From contig NZ_JYMR01000052.1 in NCBI RefSeq assembly GCF_000938255.1, positions 434,001 to 498,000 of the forward strand: DNA of 64,000 nt. The letters are read 5' to 3'. Shown here one piece after another: positions 63,901 to 64,000 of the stretch (position 1 is the first letter of the stretch; each line of letters begins with the position of its first letter). The position numbers and the translations under genes were made by a program. This stretch comes from Bradyrhizobium sp. LTSP849. Its GTDB lineage: Bacteria; Pseudomonadota; Alphaproteobacteria; Rhizobiales; Xanthobacteraceae. A model generated the notes under the pieces. That model had not been told where the DNA came from and searched no databases. It saw nothing but the letters and a program-made list of their open reading frames with translations.

Positions 63901-63957
63901 GTTTTGACGCGTTTTCTTGACGCGAACCGGTATCCACTTCGCTCGAAAGCGCTTCGG
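63901..63957. repeat. Dispersed repeat, second copy
   Basis: This matches 28361-28417 with about 7-9 differences, and includes the core AACCGGTATCCACTT (63925-63939). The left half of the 106-bp element is not present here. It lies upstream of the GT87-like gene, between it and the terminal hairpin. Confidence 0.7.
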
Positions 63958-63964
63958 ACAAAGC

Positions 63965-63999
63965 AAAAGAGCCCCGTCGATGACGGGGCTCTTTTTATT
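63965..63999 (+). terminator. Strong, probably bidirectional, terminator
   Basis: AGAGCCCCGTC and GACGGGGCTCT form an 11-bp perfect stem (68-78 / 82-92 of the last hundred) with a GAT loop, extended by A-T pairs, followed by TTTTT. Reading the other strand also gives a stem followed by TTTT. The gene it serves lies beyond the right edge. Confidence 0.85.
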
Positions 64000-64000
64000 C

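Overview
The window looks like chromosomal DNA of a Bradyrhizobium-type alphaproteobacterium (Nitrobacteraceae). The evidence is the high GC, the divergent hmuR / hmuPTUV haem locus, GapR (DUF2312), split-subunit PntA1/PntA2/PntB, a tiny aa3-oxidase subunit IV, S21 with a glycine tail, and short palindromic repeats with a shared AACCGG..CCACTT core. This placement is inference from gene content; no 16S or tRNA gene is present. I see no phage, insertion sequence or CRISPR array.

Region by region. 1-7401: haem acquisition. hmuR, an IsdG-type haem oxygenase, hutX and a truncated exbB run leftward; hmuP-hmuT-hmuU-hmuV run rightward from a shared control region with a candidate iron control element. 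7398-15434: a DUF4139 protein, a FixJ-like regulator with an altered receiver pocket, an AraC regulator, a GNAT, the scoAB CoA transferase and AsmA. 15548-18828: a sugar-type ABC importer (binding protein, two permeases, no ATPase) with strong stem-loops after the binding-protein gene. 18941-22961: a His-containing membrane protein, then a TRAP-type binding protein directly followed by a chemoreceptor and no TRAP permease. 23065-26470: PotGHI-type importer without PotF. 26593-32410: an orphan antitoxin-like gene, a GlpD-like oxidase with altered substrate motifs, a PAS-GGDEF-EAL protein and an LhgO-like oxidase. 32531-34609: four tiny genes and a diguanylate cyclase. 34698-41735: purEK, aqpZ, rpsU, a TPR lipoprotein, a cupin, a Ca2+/H+ antiporter and a hydrolase. 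41757-44942: transhydrogenase and CoxIV. 45039-45711: an AbrB-Doc toxin-antitoxin pair with a perfect operator palindrome. 45770-60309: a membrane-embedded patatin, PepF, a sigma54 activator, an L,D-transpeptidase, a DUF882 peptidase, GapR and pyruvate kinase. 60310-63999: a repeat, a low-GC orphan gene, a TetR regulator and a GT87-like membrane protein, ending in a strong terminator.

How the genes work together. HmuR, powered by TonB-ExbBD, brings haem across the outer membrane; HmuTUV moves it across the inner membrane; HutX and the IsdG-type enzyme handle and degrade it; HmuP is the known co-activator. Most of the rest is core metabolism and envelope maintenance. The parts least explained by known biology are the binding protein/chemoreceptor pair, the GlpD-like enzyme with substituted motifs, the response regulator lacking its phospho-aspartate, and the dispersed palindromic elements, one of which supplies the stop codon of a c-di-GMP enzyme.
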